Source: Rhabdornis inornatus
Taxonomy: Eukaryota > Chordata > Aves > Passeriformes > Rhabdornithidae
Length of the DNA: 64,000 bases
NCBI GenBank assembly: GCA_013397075.1
Contig: VWZS01005946.1
Location: forward strand, 341,616-405,615
Direction of reading: 5' to 3'
The notes under the pieces were generated by a model, which was given only the letters and a program-made list of their open reading frames with translations, was not told the DNA's origin and searched no databases. Position numbers and translations under genes: made by a program. Below are positions 1 to 12,340 of this stretch, piece by piece (within the stretch, counting starts at the first letter, position 1; every line of letters begins with the position of its first letter).

Positions 1-1309
1 TGCAGTCAGCAGATATATAACTCTAAATGAAAACTGTTCAGAAGCAGCCCAACCTGCCAAAAATGAAAAGGACAAAAAGAAAAGAAATAAAAAAGAAAAA
101 ATGCAGAGTGTTTCTGGAGCTGAGATTTGTCAATGAGAGCAGAAACTGCCAGGTGCGGGGGAAAGCTGTTACAGTTCTGCGCACCAGAACTAACCTAGCT
201 CCAGTTTCTCAACTAGTCAACGCACAAGAGATAGGGGATAACCCTGACAAGGTTAAAATGCAAGAGCTTAGTGCTGAAGTAGATAGACCAAACTGTCAGA
301 AAACCAGGTTATTTAAGGTATCAGAAGAGAACTACCCCAAAATGTGGTAAGCAGAAACACTCAGTCTCTGCGGAACACCGGCAGCCTCTCAGGCTTATGT
401 GTTGATTTAAGCCAGTGGAGACAACTCCACTTAGTGGGGAAAAGGCGAGGGGCGTTTAGGATGCAACTGCCTGTTTCTCGTTTGCATTTCAATAGGCCCA
501 CAAAGGATACATAGGATAGCAGGAAAAGTTGTTCTGTCGAAGTATGCTGACTGCTTGAAGGGAAAAAAGCCAAACAGGAGCAGGGAGACAGTTGAGCACA
601 GAAGAAGAATCGATCACTACTACACCTAATGGCAGGTTTTGGACATGATAAATCAAACTTTTTCTGAAAGTAGTGCACCAAAGGTGCGTTTTAAAGATAG
701 AAATTAAGAGCTGGAATCCTTCCTTTCAGGACCAGGAGCTGAATATCCTAGCTTTTATTACCCAGTTGATTTAAAGAAACAAACAATGAGGCACATATCT
801 ATTTCAAAATAAATATATTTTGGAAATTGTGGTTCCTGTGAAGTATTCCCATGCCAACAAATATGGGACTAGGTGAACAGTCCAATCAAGCTTTATAAAG
901 TATAATTATAAAGAGCTGTTATATTGCTCGAGCAGTGTTTAAACAAAGCCCACAACTTGCTGTTATGTTGGGGGGGATGAGGAGGGGGAAGGGCATAAAA
1001 ACTCTGCATTTGATTTGGGTGTATTAATGGTTGTTACATCTGATATATTCTGATCTTTTAATAGTCTAAATTCTGTGTTTGAGGAGATTTGGCTTCAAAT
1101 CACAGTTCTGCTGCAGATGTCATTGTGTGACCTTGAGAAAATCCACTTGACCTCTTTTCTCTTCATCTGTGAAACAGCAACAACACTTCTGCCCTCCTTC
1201 TTTAGGGCAACAGGAGAAAAAATATTCCAATTATCTCTGTAGACAACTGCAGTCATGCTGAGAAACTAAAATAGAAAAGGAAAGAAACAACAGTTACATA
1301 ATCTTCCCA

Positions 1310-1398
1310 TATCCATCCATCCATATATATATACACATACATACAGACATACATACACACACATATATATATTTTTATATACATGTATATATGTGTAC
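1310..1398. repeat. Compound (TA)n/(CATA)n/(CA)n microsatellite
   Basis: The sequence alternates ATCC, TATA, CATA and CACA units, continuing into a TATATG palindromic stretch. The tyrosine- and valine-rich minus-strand frame across it is a product of the repeat, not a gene. Confidence 0.9.
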
Positions 1399-2900
1399 AG
1401 ATTAAGTAATGTGTGTATTTTTAATATGAGAGGGTTTTTGGAGGGGGATTTTTTTGTTTTATTGTTTGTTTTTCTTTTTAGGCACGGGCGTGTGAATGAC
1501 TGTATGATAAGTGTACCTTGGAAATTATAATTTTTATACAGTTTTATCAGAAGCTGACATACAATAGCATAGTTCCAGTACAAGTTTCACCTTCTAGCAT
1601 TCTGCATGGACAGTTTATTCACCAGCATTACATTATTGCTTCATGTCAGAAGTCCTGTAAAAAACACCTGAACATGTTTTTAAATCAAGATAGTTACAAG
1701 ATGGCTGCTAACAGTTAAAATAGAAGCACATACATTTATGCTCTTAGTCACTGAATAAAGCCCAAACTGTAGTAAAAAAGACAGGGGGGAAAAAACAGTA
1801 GTTTATCAAGGGAAAGAAAGCAGCATGATCTTCTGCAGAGGTAACAAAACACAGCACCAGGAACATGAATATCAATACAGCAAAAGATACGGGAGTTTTC
1901 AAGCAGGAAAGCTACTGGTTTTCCTAGTTTACTCATAGAAGCAGGAACTGTATCTAAAAAGGAAAAAACAGAAAAACAAAAGAAAACCAAAAGAAAATAA
2001 ACATTGATTAGATCCCTAGCTGTCTTTTCTTTATTATTATTTCTTTGGCATTTTCAAGGGCCCTGTCACAATGTACAAGCCTAAGCAAGCACAACGATGA
2101 CATTCAAACTCATGGCACATGGATATCCTCTTACTCCCACAGGCTCACCATGCATCCTAATACAACCTGCCTATTTTCAAAAACAAACTTCCTGGGGGTA
2201 ATTTCTGACTCAGTTCTTGGCATACTCCTGCTGCTGGCAACTGAAAAGACATGTATTTTTGATTGTGTAGGCCACCCAAGGTTTGTTGTTTATATTTGCA
2301 AAATGCTCAGTAGAATTATGGGCTTTTGAATAATACAGGGTTTCTCCTTGTGACATTGTTTTTGTTTTATATGAAAGGATGTTGAATTATGTGCAAAAAT
2401 TCCTTTTTTTTTCATTAATAAAAGACTGAATAGCTAATAAGAACTACTGATATCCTTCCCTGATTTGTCTCTCTTTGTAAGACAATAAGGTGCTTGTAGA
2501 CCTTGGGGAAGTAAATGATTTCCAGTTGACTGTTACTGGTAATTTACTTTTGAGACATCTGCCATTCCAGTTAACACTGACTCACAGAACTGCAAAGCAG
2601 GGGCAAGTATCTGCCCTTCCAACCAGCTGACTACAGCCTATATATATATACTGTTAACAGTATGACATCCAGTTTGCATTCAAATTGTGATGGAAACCAG
2701 CACATGTCAATGGCCGTGAATTTGCTGTTTATCTTACTCCATCTGCTGGGACATTCAGCTCTTTGCAGAAGCAGAGTAGAGGATAGAAACTTCAGATGTA
2801 CTTATGACACCAGTGTATACTCCTCTACTTACAAAGGAAAGCCAAGCAAGACCAACAAGAACTTACAGACTTCTCATGAACCTTTTAGTCATCAGGTTGG

Positions 2901-2917
2901 TGCTGCTGCTGCTGCTC
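2901..2917. repeat. Short (CTG)n trinucleotide repeat
   Basis: About five CTG/GCT units follow each other in otherwise unremarkable intergenic DNA. Confidence 0.7.
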
Positions 2918-4435
2918 CATGCCTCTGAAATCCCAGTGGGAATCAAGGCAAGCACAAGGACACTGAGATAAAAGACAAGAAGAAAATGAGGCAAATAGCT
3001 GTTAAAATAAGAAAAAAAATCAAAGGCTAATGCTTTGTAAACTGCCAGAAGCAGATGACAAACAATCACCTCCAGTTCCTACTTGGAAAGTGAATCAAAG
3101 GAAGGTGGCATGCACGTAGCAACAAAACCGTCCAGTAGGCATAGCAAAGGAAAACAGAATTTCACATACTCAGTATTTGACAGTGGCAACCATATTCTGA
3201 GTTGTTCAGATTGATCATCATATCGTGAATTATGAAATTCACTGAGAGAGATTGGCTGTGCTCCTCTTTTCTCTGTCCTCCTGCCCTTTCCCAAATAAGT
3301 TCAGTTTGTTTGTATGTCTCAGCATCACTAACTTCTCCTGAAGACATGACAGAAATAAGGGACCTGGAAGAGAGAATGAAAAATACTTGCAAGCACAATG
3401 ATACAAATTGCCGGGTAACATTTGCCATTTCAGTTTGGTGGCATAAACTGGGCATCAAATGTGCTGGTTAGTACAACTATCAAAACTTTGGAAAATTTGC
3501 TTTTTTCCAGATTGCCTGTGTGCAATGTCTCATAAAACTTTGATGATTTGTCACTGTTACCAAAAGAAAGAATAAAGCATTAAAAGAGCGTGCTGATATG
3601 ACCCATGTTTGGGTATCTGTCATTCCAGCATTTGATGTCAGGGATAAGTAAGAGTTGTCTGCTCTCCTCTTCAGGAGGATGGGGTCCTCCTGGCCAGACA
3701 TGGGGCACGGTACCAGTCTGAACTAACAGGCTGCCAAAGCCAGAAACTTGAGAACAGATGGGGACATTATTAGTTGGAATGCAGTACATGCCTCAAAAAG
3801 TGGCCCAAAAATGAAAGTATGTTTACACTTTATCACTGTGACAGAGATTTAAAAAAAAAAAAAAGCACACCCTAGCCCTTAGTTTACTCTATAGAAAGGC
3901 CAGGCCTGGGAAAAGCAGTATGAGTTTTATTTCATGGGCACTCCCACACTGCAGGAGTCAGAGATTAACTGAGAAATCAGGTACACTTAAGACACTGCAC
4001 TGAGCAGACTGCAAGAAGTGCACTGCAAGAAGTGCCAAGCCCCATAGTTAAATGAGCCCTCTCACAGGCAAATCAGCTCATTCCATGTTACGAGGTGGGT
4101 ACTTTTAGCAGCAGCAATGGCACTGCATTACAATAGTGCAGAATTACACTGCATTACAGAAATGCATCATGGCACAGGTCAGCCTGACTCCCACAGCAGC
4201 AACCTGCAGAGCCCTTCTGATGAATTATACCCTGAGGAGGTAAACACCCTGCACAGGTGGAATGGTTGGGCAAGGTACAGAAGAACACCAGCCCTTTATT
4301 CCTGATGAGTAATGCATCTGCAACTGTTTTGAGATTCCAGTCTAGCTATAGATGAATTATATACAACAAGTCTGAGAAAAAAAGTCATTAAAAAACCATA
4401 AAGGAAAACTTAGTTACTTGGAATGTGACCAAATA

Positions 4436-4606
4436 CTGGAAAAGGCTGGCCAGAGGAGTTGTGAAATCTTCATCTTGAAGATGTTCATGACTGAGCTGGA
4501 CATGTCTCTGAGCAACCTGCTTTAGTTGATCCTTATCTTAGTAGTAAGCCTGGATTCAGAATCTCTAGATGGTTTTCTAACATCAACTCTTCTGTGATTC
4601 TGTGAA
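4436..4606 (+). mobile_element. CR1 LINE 3'-end fragment
   Basis: The plus strand carries the diverged CR1 3' end: an aggctggccagaggagttg block (the 'leucine-proline-arginine' end of ORF2), then a gagctggacatgtctctg block, then the gatggttttctaacatcaac block. It terminates in the diagnostic CR1 tail motif ttctgtgattctgtga. This is a severely 5'-truncated, old copy of about 170 bp. CR1 is the dominant LINE of birds and typically leaves such 3' stubs. Confidence 0.8.
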
Positions 4607-7600
4607 ACAAACATGTTTTATTGTCACAAGACAAGGCACTGAGGGTATAAGACACAGCTTTGAATCTGCAGCATTATACAAATTTCAGGCAGCCCTGAAA
4701 TCATTCAGGCACTATGCAGGCGTTAATTTACGCCAGGAGACTGTGCAGTTCTCATAGCAACTTCAGATCAAGAAGAAAGAAAGGTAGCTTTTAAGCTGCC
4801 CAGATGTTCTTCCCCGTATTCCAGACCCTGGGTGGTGATTCCCTGCCACAAAATTCTCCATTCTATGCAATTTCTTTAAATACTGAATTCATGACCAGTT
4901 TAAAAACCTTTTAAGATTTTATGCTATCACAAAGACTGCTTTCAGATCGTTCTGGCAGACTTGGACAAGATTCCCATCTTGTCCAAGAAACCAGGATAGC
5001 AACAAAGCATACATAATTTTCTACTGAGAGGTCATCTAGGACATTCTAGCTAAAATTTTTCTGCTGGCTAGCATTAAGAGTCACATGTCTCTCCTGTTCT
5101 TTTTGACTGATCAATTTAACATCAGCACCTGTAATCTGTGTGCTTTTACTGCAGCACTAAAAGGATTTCCCTGGCTTTACTTTCCTGTAATTCTATGCCC
5201 AGAGGCAATTCAATTCCTGCTTGGTACTGCACAAGATGACTCACTCTCTTCTTTCAAGAATTCCATTACCAACAAGCAATGACTCATCACAACCAGATTA
5301 GCACTGCCAAGGTTTTTGTGACTTTGGCCATTTCCCACGCAGCTTGAAATTCTGCATGCTCACAATGCTTAAGGAAAGAGTGCTTGCACCTGCTGAACCA
5401 GTGGTTTTCACTTTGCAGTAAGCATGCACTTGCACTCTTCTATGTGCTACCCAGTTCATATAGAAACACTTGAACAAATAGTTTCCCAGGACAAATATAA
5501 ACGTTTGGCAGACACTTGTGTGTAGCTTTATGGAGGTAGCAAAATTATTGTTGGCAAAATTGAAGTTCTTGAAACAGAACTTTTCACCAAGCTTTTCACT
5601 TGGTCTATCTGAAAACCAGTGGGAAGGTAATTCCTTTTCCACAGTGTATCTTTCTGGTATAATCCCAAAACACAGATAATCCTGGAAAAAATAAAAGTGT
5701 TGTATTGGAAGGTGTTCTGCTGGTGATTTTTAAATCTTGCCTTCAAGATCAAAATGATCAACTTCATTGCTTTCTTTCCATTCCCTCAACTTAGTAGCAA
5801 ACATTTCATACCACACTGCTACATATGTAGCATGAACAGTTTGGACATAACTTGGAGGGGGTACACAAAACATACCCAGAAGTCAGTCCCAAGGCAAGGA
5901 CACTGAGTTGGCCCTCACTGGTTGCAGAGCCAGGAGCATGCATGAGGATAGGTGGGGTGCTGTGCCCTCACGGCAGCCCTGGATGGGGGATGGCATGGAC
6001 CTGGCCACATGTCCCTCCTGACAGTCATGGTCTGAGGGAAGAAAGCATAAAGCTCTCAGTCTGCATCACTTCCTTCACCTGCTTCTCCTCCCCAGCAGCT
6101 AAGAGCCACCAAAGCTGAGCCCTGCCCACACATTTTCGCATCTGTGAAAAAAAACCCTAGCTCTTCATCTCCTTAGATCTTCATCTACTGCAGCACTTGA
6201 CTGTTCAGCTCTAAATCCCTGTTGTGTGCCACAGTAATAAATCTGCTGAGAAGATTTTTCAGAGGCTAAAGAGAGGTCATCTGGAGACCGTCTGCCTTGA
6301 CATCTATGTTCTTTACTCCAGAGCAGGTCTGAATGGCAAGTTTCACCAAAGCAGACACAGGATTTGACTGGTTGCTCACATAGAGCACTGAAGTGATTCA
6401 TGCTAAGTGACCTTTAGCATTATTATTAGCAGCAGAGCACTGGGGCACAAAAAGCTTGAAAGAAATGTTTGGGGGTTTTAATTCCACAAGTAACATGGTT
6501 ATGGACTAATGGATGGTATTTAACATGATTTTGTTGTTGCTGTGGTTTATTATTTCATATTGTGCAGAAACTACAATCAGAGGCAACCAGATGATTCTCG
6601 AATGAGCTTACATGAATTAGGATATTAAATGTGACTTTCTTAATGTCTTTTGGATCCAATACCTAAGTCCTAGGACTTTAACAGTTTCTTAGCATGGGAG
6701 ATTCCTGGAATAATGCTGCTAGCAACACTGAGTAGCTAAATATGTTAGATTGACATAAAGAGTTCATCAACCCTTTTTAAAGAGACACAGTTTAAAGAAT
6801 AATGAGAATAACAGGACTTTCCTAACCAGCATACAAAATGAGAATTTAGTTCCACCTTCAATCCTAAATTGAGTGCTCAGGCAAGACCAAAGAGCAAAAG
6901 GAAGAAGGACTTTGCAGCATTCCCTTTCCTTAAATGCAAAAAGGCCCCTATGCTACAATTTCTTGTCATATCCCTCTGGTACTGATAAATTGCATTTGTA
7001 GACTGTTTGACCTGCTGTGCAAAATTGCTTTGCTTATTATATTAAGATGATGGGAAAACCAAATTAAAAAATTTCTCTCCAATTTCATCTCTTTGCTGAA
7101 CAGCTTCCTGCCATTATGCAAGTTTATCTTCCCAACAGATTAGGCAATGTTTTTAGAGTAATTTTTCTGCTTTAGTCATGGTGGTGGAACAGAACATAAC
7201 TCCATATATGAATTTAAAGCACTGTGGTTTTTTTCTCCAAAGGAAAGAGCAAGGGTTAGAGATCAAAACACTAGGAGTGCTTGGACATGAACTCCAGCCT
7301 AAGTGCTGTCAGTGACAGTTCACAGAGAGCCAAAAGTAAAATAATGAGTTCTGAAAAGCCTAGATCATAATTGATCTATCTTCCTTCTCAGTAAAAAATG
7401 AAAACTGAAAACTGAAAACCAACAGGAAACACCAAGTTAAAAAAGCACAAAACCTTCTGAACACATAATTTGGTGGCTATAAGTGTTTTCTTATAAATGA
7501 CAGTTACTTAAATAAAGTCCATAGTGTACTACACCAGCTATAACAAGCTAGAAGAGACCTTAAAATTTGTGTCAGACTCAAGAGTACCCACAATCACTAA

Positions 7601-10065
7601 GCAATGGTACTTGTTTGGCTATGTCTGTCTTTCACTCTAACAGACAGGACATCTCTCTCACACTCTGAGGCCCCATCACTGCTGAGAATGCTTAGCCACT
7701 ACAAATAGGATACTGAAAACCAAAATGAAGCTAGAAAAAGAGATGCATTTTTGACATCAGAATTAAATTGGTTGCAATTTTAAAATTGAAGCCAAACAAC
7801 CGCATCTTTTCATTTTCTCAGTTGCTGCTGATAAAATTTCTACTGCTTTGGCTTGCAGAAAATTTCATTTATGAACTATGATCCCACAAAATGAAAGAAA
7901 TTGATCCTATCCTCCAAACCCATTACTAAGTTGATTCAAACCAGATATGGATAGCAGCGGTCAAATATTGCAGAGAAAAAATGACAGATTTCCATGACAA
8001 ATAACTTATAAAATGGCTGCAGTTTATTCCTGATATCAAGATTCCTGTGCAACATAATAAAGGTGAATGTTCAAGTAGAGCTGTTTAAAGGAAAATTGAG
8101 AAAGATTTGTAGACACCATCTCTTCTCCACCCCTGTACAAAACCAGCCAGGATAAAGCTGCTGGCTAGACTGAAAACCTGTCTTTGGAGGCTGGTGCTGT
8201 TGATGAAATGGAGCCTTTGGGCATTTAATAAATAGGGATATGCTTTGATAGGCATTGAAGAGTGTGTAAATACTCAATATACTTACTGTAGACAAGCTGG
8301 TCTCATTATTATGCTATGATGCATAGGGATGTGATACAACCGAAACATGGGATTAACAGCAGAATGAAACATCTGCAATATTTCCTGCAATATTACAAAA
8401 TACTTCTATAATACACAGACCATTATCTGCCTTTCATTTTCTCCTGCTACATCTAATACAGACAGAATGTGGCCTGTTACAGTGTTAAAACAGGGAGATG
8501 GATTTCAGAACTTAATTGCAGATGCTACTAGTTTAATGCAGGTATGACAGCTATCACATGGTAACCAGGCCACAGCTTGTCACTACCTGAGTTTTAGCCA
8601 CGTGACGACTGAGATTTTTGATTGCATGAATCTCACTTTGCATTAACATGTAAAGTCTGAAAGAACTGAACTCTATTAATAAATATATAAGCTCAGCAAG
8701 AGAAGCAACTTTAACTTTTAATTGTGTTAAAAATAGATTTGGAGAGCTGGCTTCACCCAGGCTGTCAGAGCTTTCAGAAAGTAGACCTGAAGGACAACAC
8801 ATGAAGTCTTCAGTGACAGCAAATTGGATTAAAATCGTATAGCTAATGGCATTACGGTCAAGTCACAGTGTGATTTGTAATTGAAAAGATCTGCTGGTGA
8901 ATCTGGCAGTGCTTTCAAGGCCCTTGAGGACCCTTAAGCTATTTGTATTAGTCAAACCTGGTGCATGCACACCTGTCATAGCACAATTGTCCCCTCTTGT
9001 CTTGCTTGTTTCTAAACAAAAGCGTGTTGGGAAGGCTAACAATTATACAAAAAATCATGTGTTACAAACCATGGTTCACCTCTGAAACATTCACACCTCA
9101 CTGAAGTCACTGAAAACATACATTTTTCCATAGCTTCGGTGTAAGTCACTCATTAATTTCCAGGGTAGAACAAGTGTCAACCATAAGCTGATTAAGACAT
9201 CCTCTTAATTCATGATTGCAGACTATCCAAAGGCTTACAACGGACGTTTGAGCTTGTTTCTGCCAGGCAGTAGAGTGCAGTATCTTCCTATCTAGAACAT
9301 AAAAGTTTACCATGGCCTTCCTCAAGAGAAACAGAATTTTTTCTCAGATATCATGTGTGTTGCTACACAGCAGATCTTATTCTGTTTCAACAAACTGAAC
9401 TCACTACTAAATGTATTCTTTAGTAAATTTCATAGCTCTTTCAAATTTAAGAGAAAATGATAACATAACTGTAGTACTAGAGATCTCTTGTGCCCTTCAA
9501 ATTGTCAGTCTTAGAGATTAGACTTTTCTTTCAGTGGTAGATGCCTGTTAATAATTATCTATTCTACTTTTTTTTAAATTGACAATATTCATTTTCAATT
9601 AATTTTCTTTTCCTCTTACAAGTCCTCTTAGAAGTCCTCTGGGTTTTCTTTTGAGTCTCCCATCTTGTTTCTTTTTCTAATGATGCTTTGAAAAAATAAA
9701 AGCTCTATGGAATCTAGAGATTATTAATTATGATTTATTCCCTTTGTCAGAGATTACCACAGAGTTTTATGTGGTTCACAACATTCCGTCCTTCCAGGGT
9801 ATTTGCACAATAAGGAATCATATTTCATTAAAGACCTAGGAAACTGGCATGTCAATTTTCATTAAAATACACTTATATTTATAGCTCATATTTCAGAAAT
9901 ATGTTATTTTTATAATCAATGGTTGTGACATATTAATTACTTTCAACGGTTTTATAGTTTAACAGGAAGCTGAATAGCCAAAGAAAGGAACTAATTTAAT
10001 TACTTCCCCTGTTTTCAGCTGGATTGATTTAGGTGTGCATCTTAAGCCTTTTCAGACAACCCAGC
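4607..10065. other. Intergenic DNA, no gene recognised
   Basis: AT-rich unique sequence. Open frames reach about 114 codons (5298-5642, minus) but show no recognisable domain or family. I see no RNA gene or mobile element here. Confidence 0.55.
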
Positions 10066-11808
10066 TCAAATTCAAAAATGAAATTCACTGTNAGTATAAG
10101 GACAGTGCAGCACTGAACAGCTTTTCCCAGTCAAGGAAGTTAAGGCAAAAACATAGACAGCAATGGGCTAGAGCTGGCTTCAGCCCATGTGTGTCATCTT
10201 GGTGAGACTGGGAATAGGCAGCATCAGGGTGGCAACCATACTACAGAGAACAGTAACTGAATCATGTTGGTATTTTTCATAGAACTGTGTATTGAAGAAA
10301 TGTATTTTGCTAATTGTAACCTACATTTTGGGGTAAATGAGAACTTCAGGGTAACATCAGGTATGTTCAAATAAATCTTACGTTAAACATTACACTCTAC
10401 ATGCATGGACTATCTAGAAGAACCTGATAATACTATACAGTCACACTGATGTAACTCATATCAGTGTATCCAGAGACCTGAAAGTCTAGATGTAAGTGAT
10501 GGAACAATGGAAAGAAAAAAAAGAAACACCTTTTCTCAAAGTGTTTAAAAAGCAAATAAGACACTAAAAAAAAAAATAAATTAAAAAAGGAACTTCTAGT
10601 CATCTGTTTACTGAGAAACAAAGAAAAGGACAGATGGCAAATGGAAGAATGTGCGCTTGTATCTTCCAGATTTCTCATGAAGTTTTTTAGTGGAGATTAC
10701 TGTTCTTGCTTGTTAAGCAGGAAGATAATTTAAACCCTAGTCTAGCATGAACTGCTTACTTAGTACTAGGAAAGAATTTACNTCAAATTCAAAAATGAAA
10801 TTCACTGTACTGTCTTTGGTCATTTGTTCAAAATTATCAAAAATGGCTTAAAATTTGTTTGTGTTCCCTAAAGAGTAGTTTCTGTAATAGGGGGGAAATT
10901 AAATACAGCTAAAAATACCACTTTTTTTTGCAGCTTCCTAATAAAATTATGGCCTGCTACCAAGACACAGATTTAGATATGTTGTAGAAAACTGCCAACA
11001 TGACAACATAATTTTGACTCCAGTTGAAATATATTATTATATATTATTATTTATTGTTATATTATTATTATTATTTATTTTTATTATTTATTATTTATAT
11101 ATTTAAAGTATAAGGACAGTGCAGCACTGAACAGCTTTTCCCAGTCAAGGAAGTTAAGGCAAAAACATAGACAGCAATGGGCTAGAGCTGGCTTCAGCCC
11201 ATGTGTGTCATCTTGGTGAGACTGGGAATAGGCAGCATCAGGGTGGCAACCATACTACAGAGAACAGTAACTGAATCATGTTGGTATTTTTCATAGAACT
11301 GTGTATTGAAGAAATGTATTTTGCNNNNNNNNNNNNNNNATTGTAACCTACATTTTGGGGTAAATGAGAACTTCAGGGTAACATCAGGTATGTTCAAATA
11401 AATCTTACGTTAAACATTACACTCTACATGCATGGACTATCTAGAAGAACCTGATAATACTATACAGTCACACTGATGTAACTCATATCAGTGTATCCAG
11501 AGACCTGAAAGTCTAGATGTAAGTGATGGAACAATGGAAAGAAAAAAAAGAAACACCTTTTCTCAAAGTGTTTAAAAAGCAAATAAGACACTAAAAAAAA
11601 AAATAAATTAAAAAAGGAACTTCTAGTCATCTGTTTACTGAGAAACAAAGAAAAGGACAGATGGCAAATGGAAGAATGTGCGCTTGTATCTTCCAGATTT
11701 CTCATGAAGTTTTTTAGTGGAGATTACTGTTCTTGCTTGTTAAGCAGGAAGATAATTTAAACCCTAGTCTAGCATGAACTGCTTACTTAGTACTAGGAAA
11801 GAATTTAC
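10066..11808. other. Misassembled block: nested false duplication bounded by N bases
   Basis: A 689-bp segment (10093-10781) is bounded by single N bases at 10092 and 10782 and recurs at 11107-11808. The second copy differs only by a 15-N run (11325-11339) replacing the two bases 'ta' of the first copy, which accounts exactly for the 13-bp length difference (702 against 689). In addition, the 26 bases before the first N (10066-10091) recur directly after the second N (10783-10808). The simplest reading is that a small contig was wrongly placed between overlapping contig ends, and that the true sequence runs from 10091 straight to 10809. The 81-codon minus-strand frame found in both copies is not a gene. 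Confidence 0.88.
11025..11106. repeat. AT-only (ATT)n/(TTATT)n low-complexity stretch
   Basis: Repeated ttatt/attatt units with almost no G or C. It lies directly upstream of the second copy of the duplicated block, a plausible reason the assembly broke here. Confidence 0.85.
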
Positions 11809-12308
11809 AAGGGAAAGGTCGAGAAGAAAAAAGGTTTTACAGATTTCACCAGGCTTAAAGTGTTCAGAATTCGTTTTAGAGAACCATTTTCCATGACTGG
11901 GTGGATAGCGGACCATACAGTGTGGGTATCCCAAAACAAGATTGCATTCTGTCTGCTTGATTTAATCATGGGATCAAAGACACTGAAGACACTGAAAATT
12001 TTCTACAACCTCGGTGCCATGAAAAGCAGAGAGAATGCTTTTGCATGAACTGAAAAACATCAGCATCCATAGCTCTTCTTCTGGAAAATATGAGGCACAC
12101 AACACTTCAAAGAGTGAAATAGCATAACCTTGAGATTTGAGATTGAAATATGGAAAACTACCAAATGTTGCTGAGGGCTTTGCAGAAGGAAACTGGGAGA
12201 AGGGAATGCAGTCTACATAGATACTAAAGGAAAGTGACCAAATCAGATGTGAAAGGTAAAACAAAAGCTAACAGAAGAGCAAATCTGCAGGAACAAAATA
12301 CATACCAC

Positions 12309-12340
12309 AAATATATACATATATATATATATATATACAC
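12309..12340. repeat. (TA)n microsatellite
   Basis: A run of about 30 bases of TA units with one CA interruption. Confidence 0.9.

Larger units (their letters stand above)
1..4435. other. Intergenic DNA, no gene recognised
   Basis: I see no gene in this stretch. The open frames are short (the longest about 107 codons at 27-350, a lysine-rich frame), overlap each other on both strands and match no family I know. A frame at 2662-2928 has a hydrophobic stretch and a short alanine run encoded by a GCT/CTG repeat, but nothing else supports it as a gene. Simple repeats inside are listed separately. A 14-bp unit (actgcaagaagtgc) occurs twice in tandem at about 4008-4035. Confidence 0.6.

Noticed and set aside
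10433..11705. The same 81-codon minus-strand frame found twice, which could look like a gene duplication
   Set aside because: The two copies belong to the falsely duplicated block around N bases.
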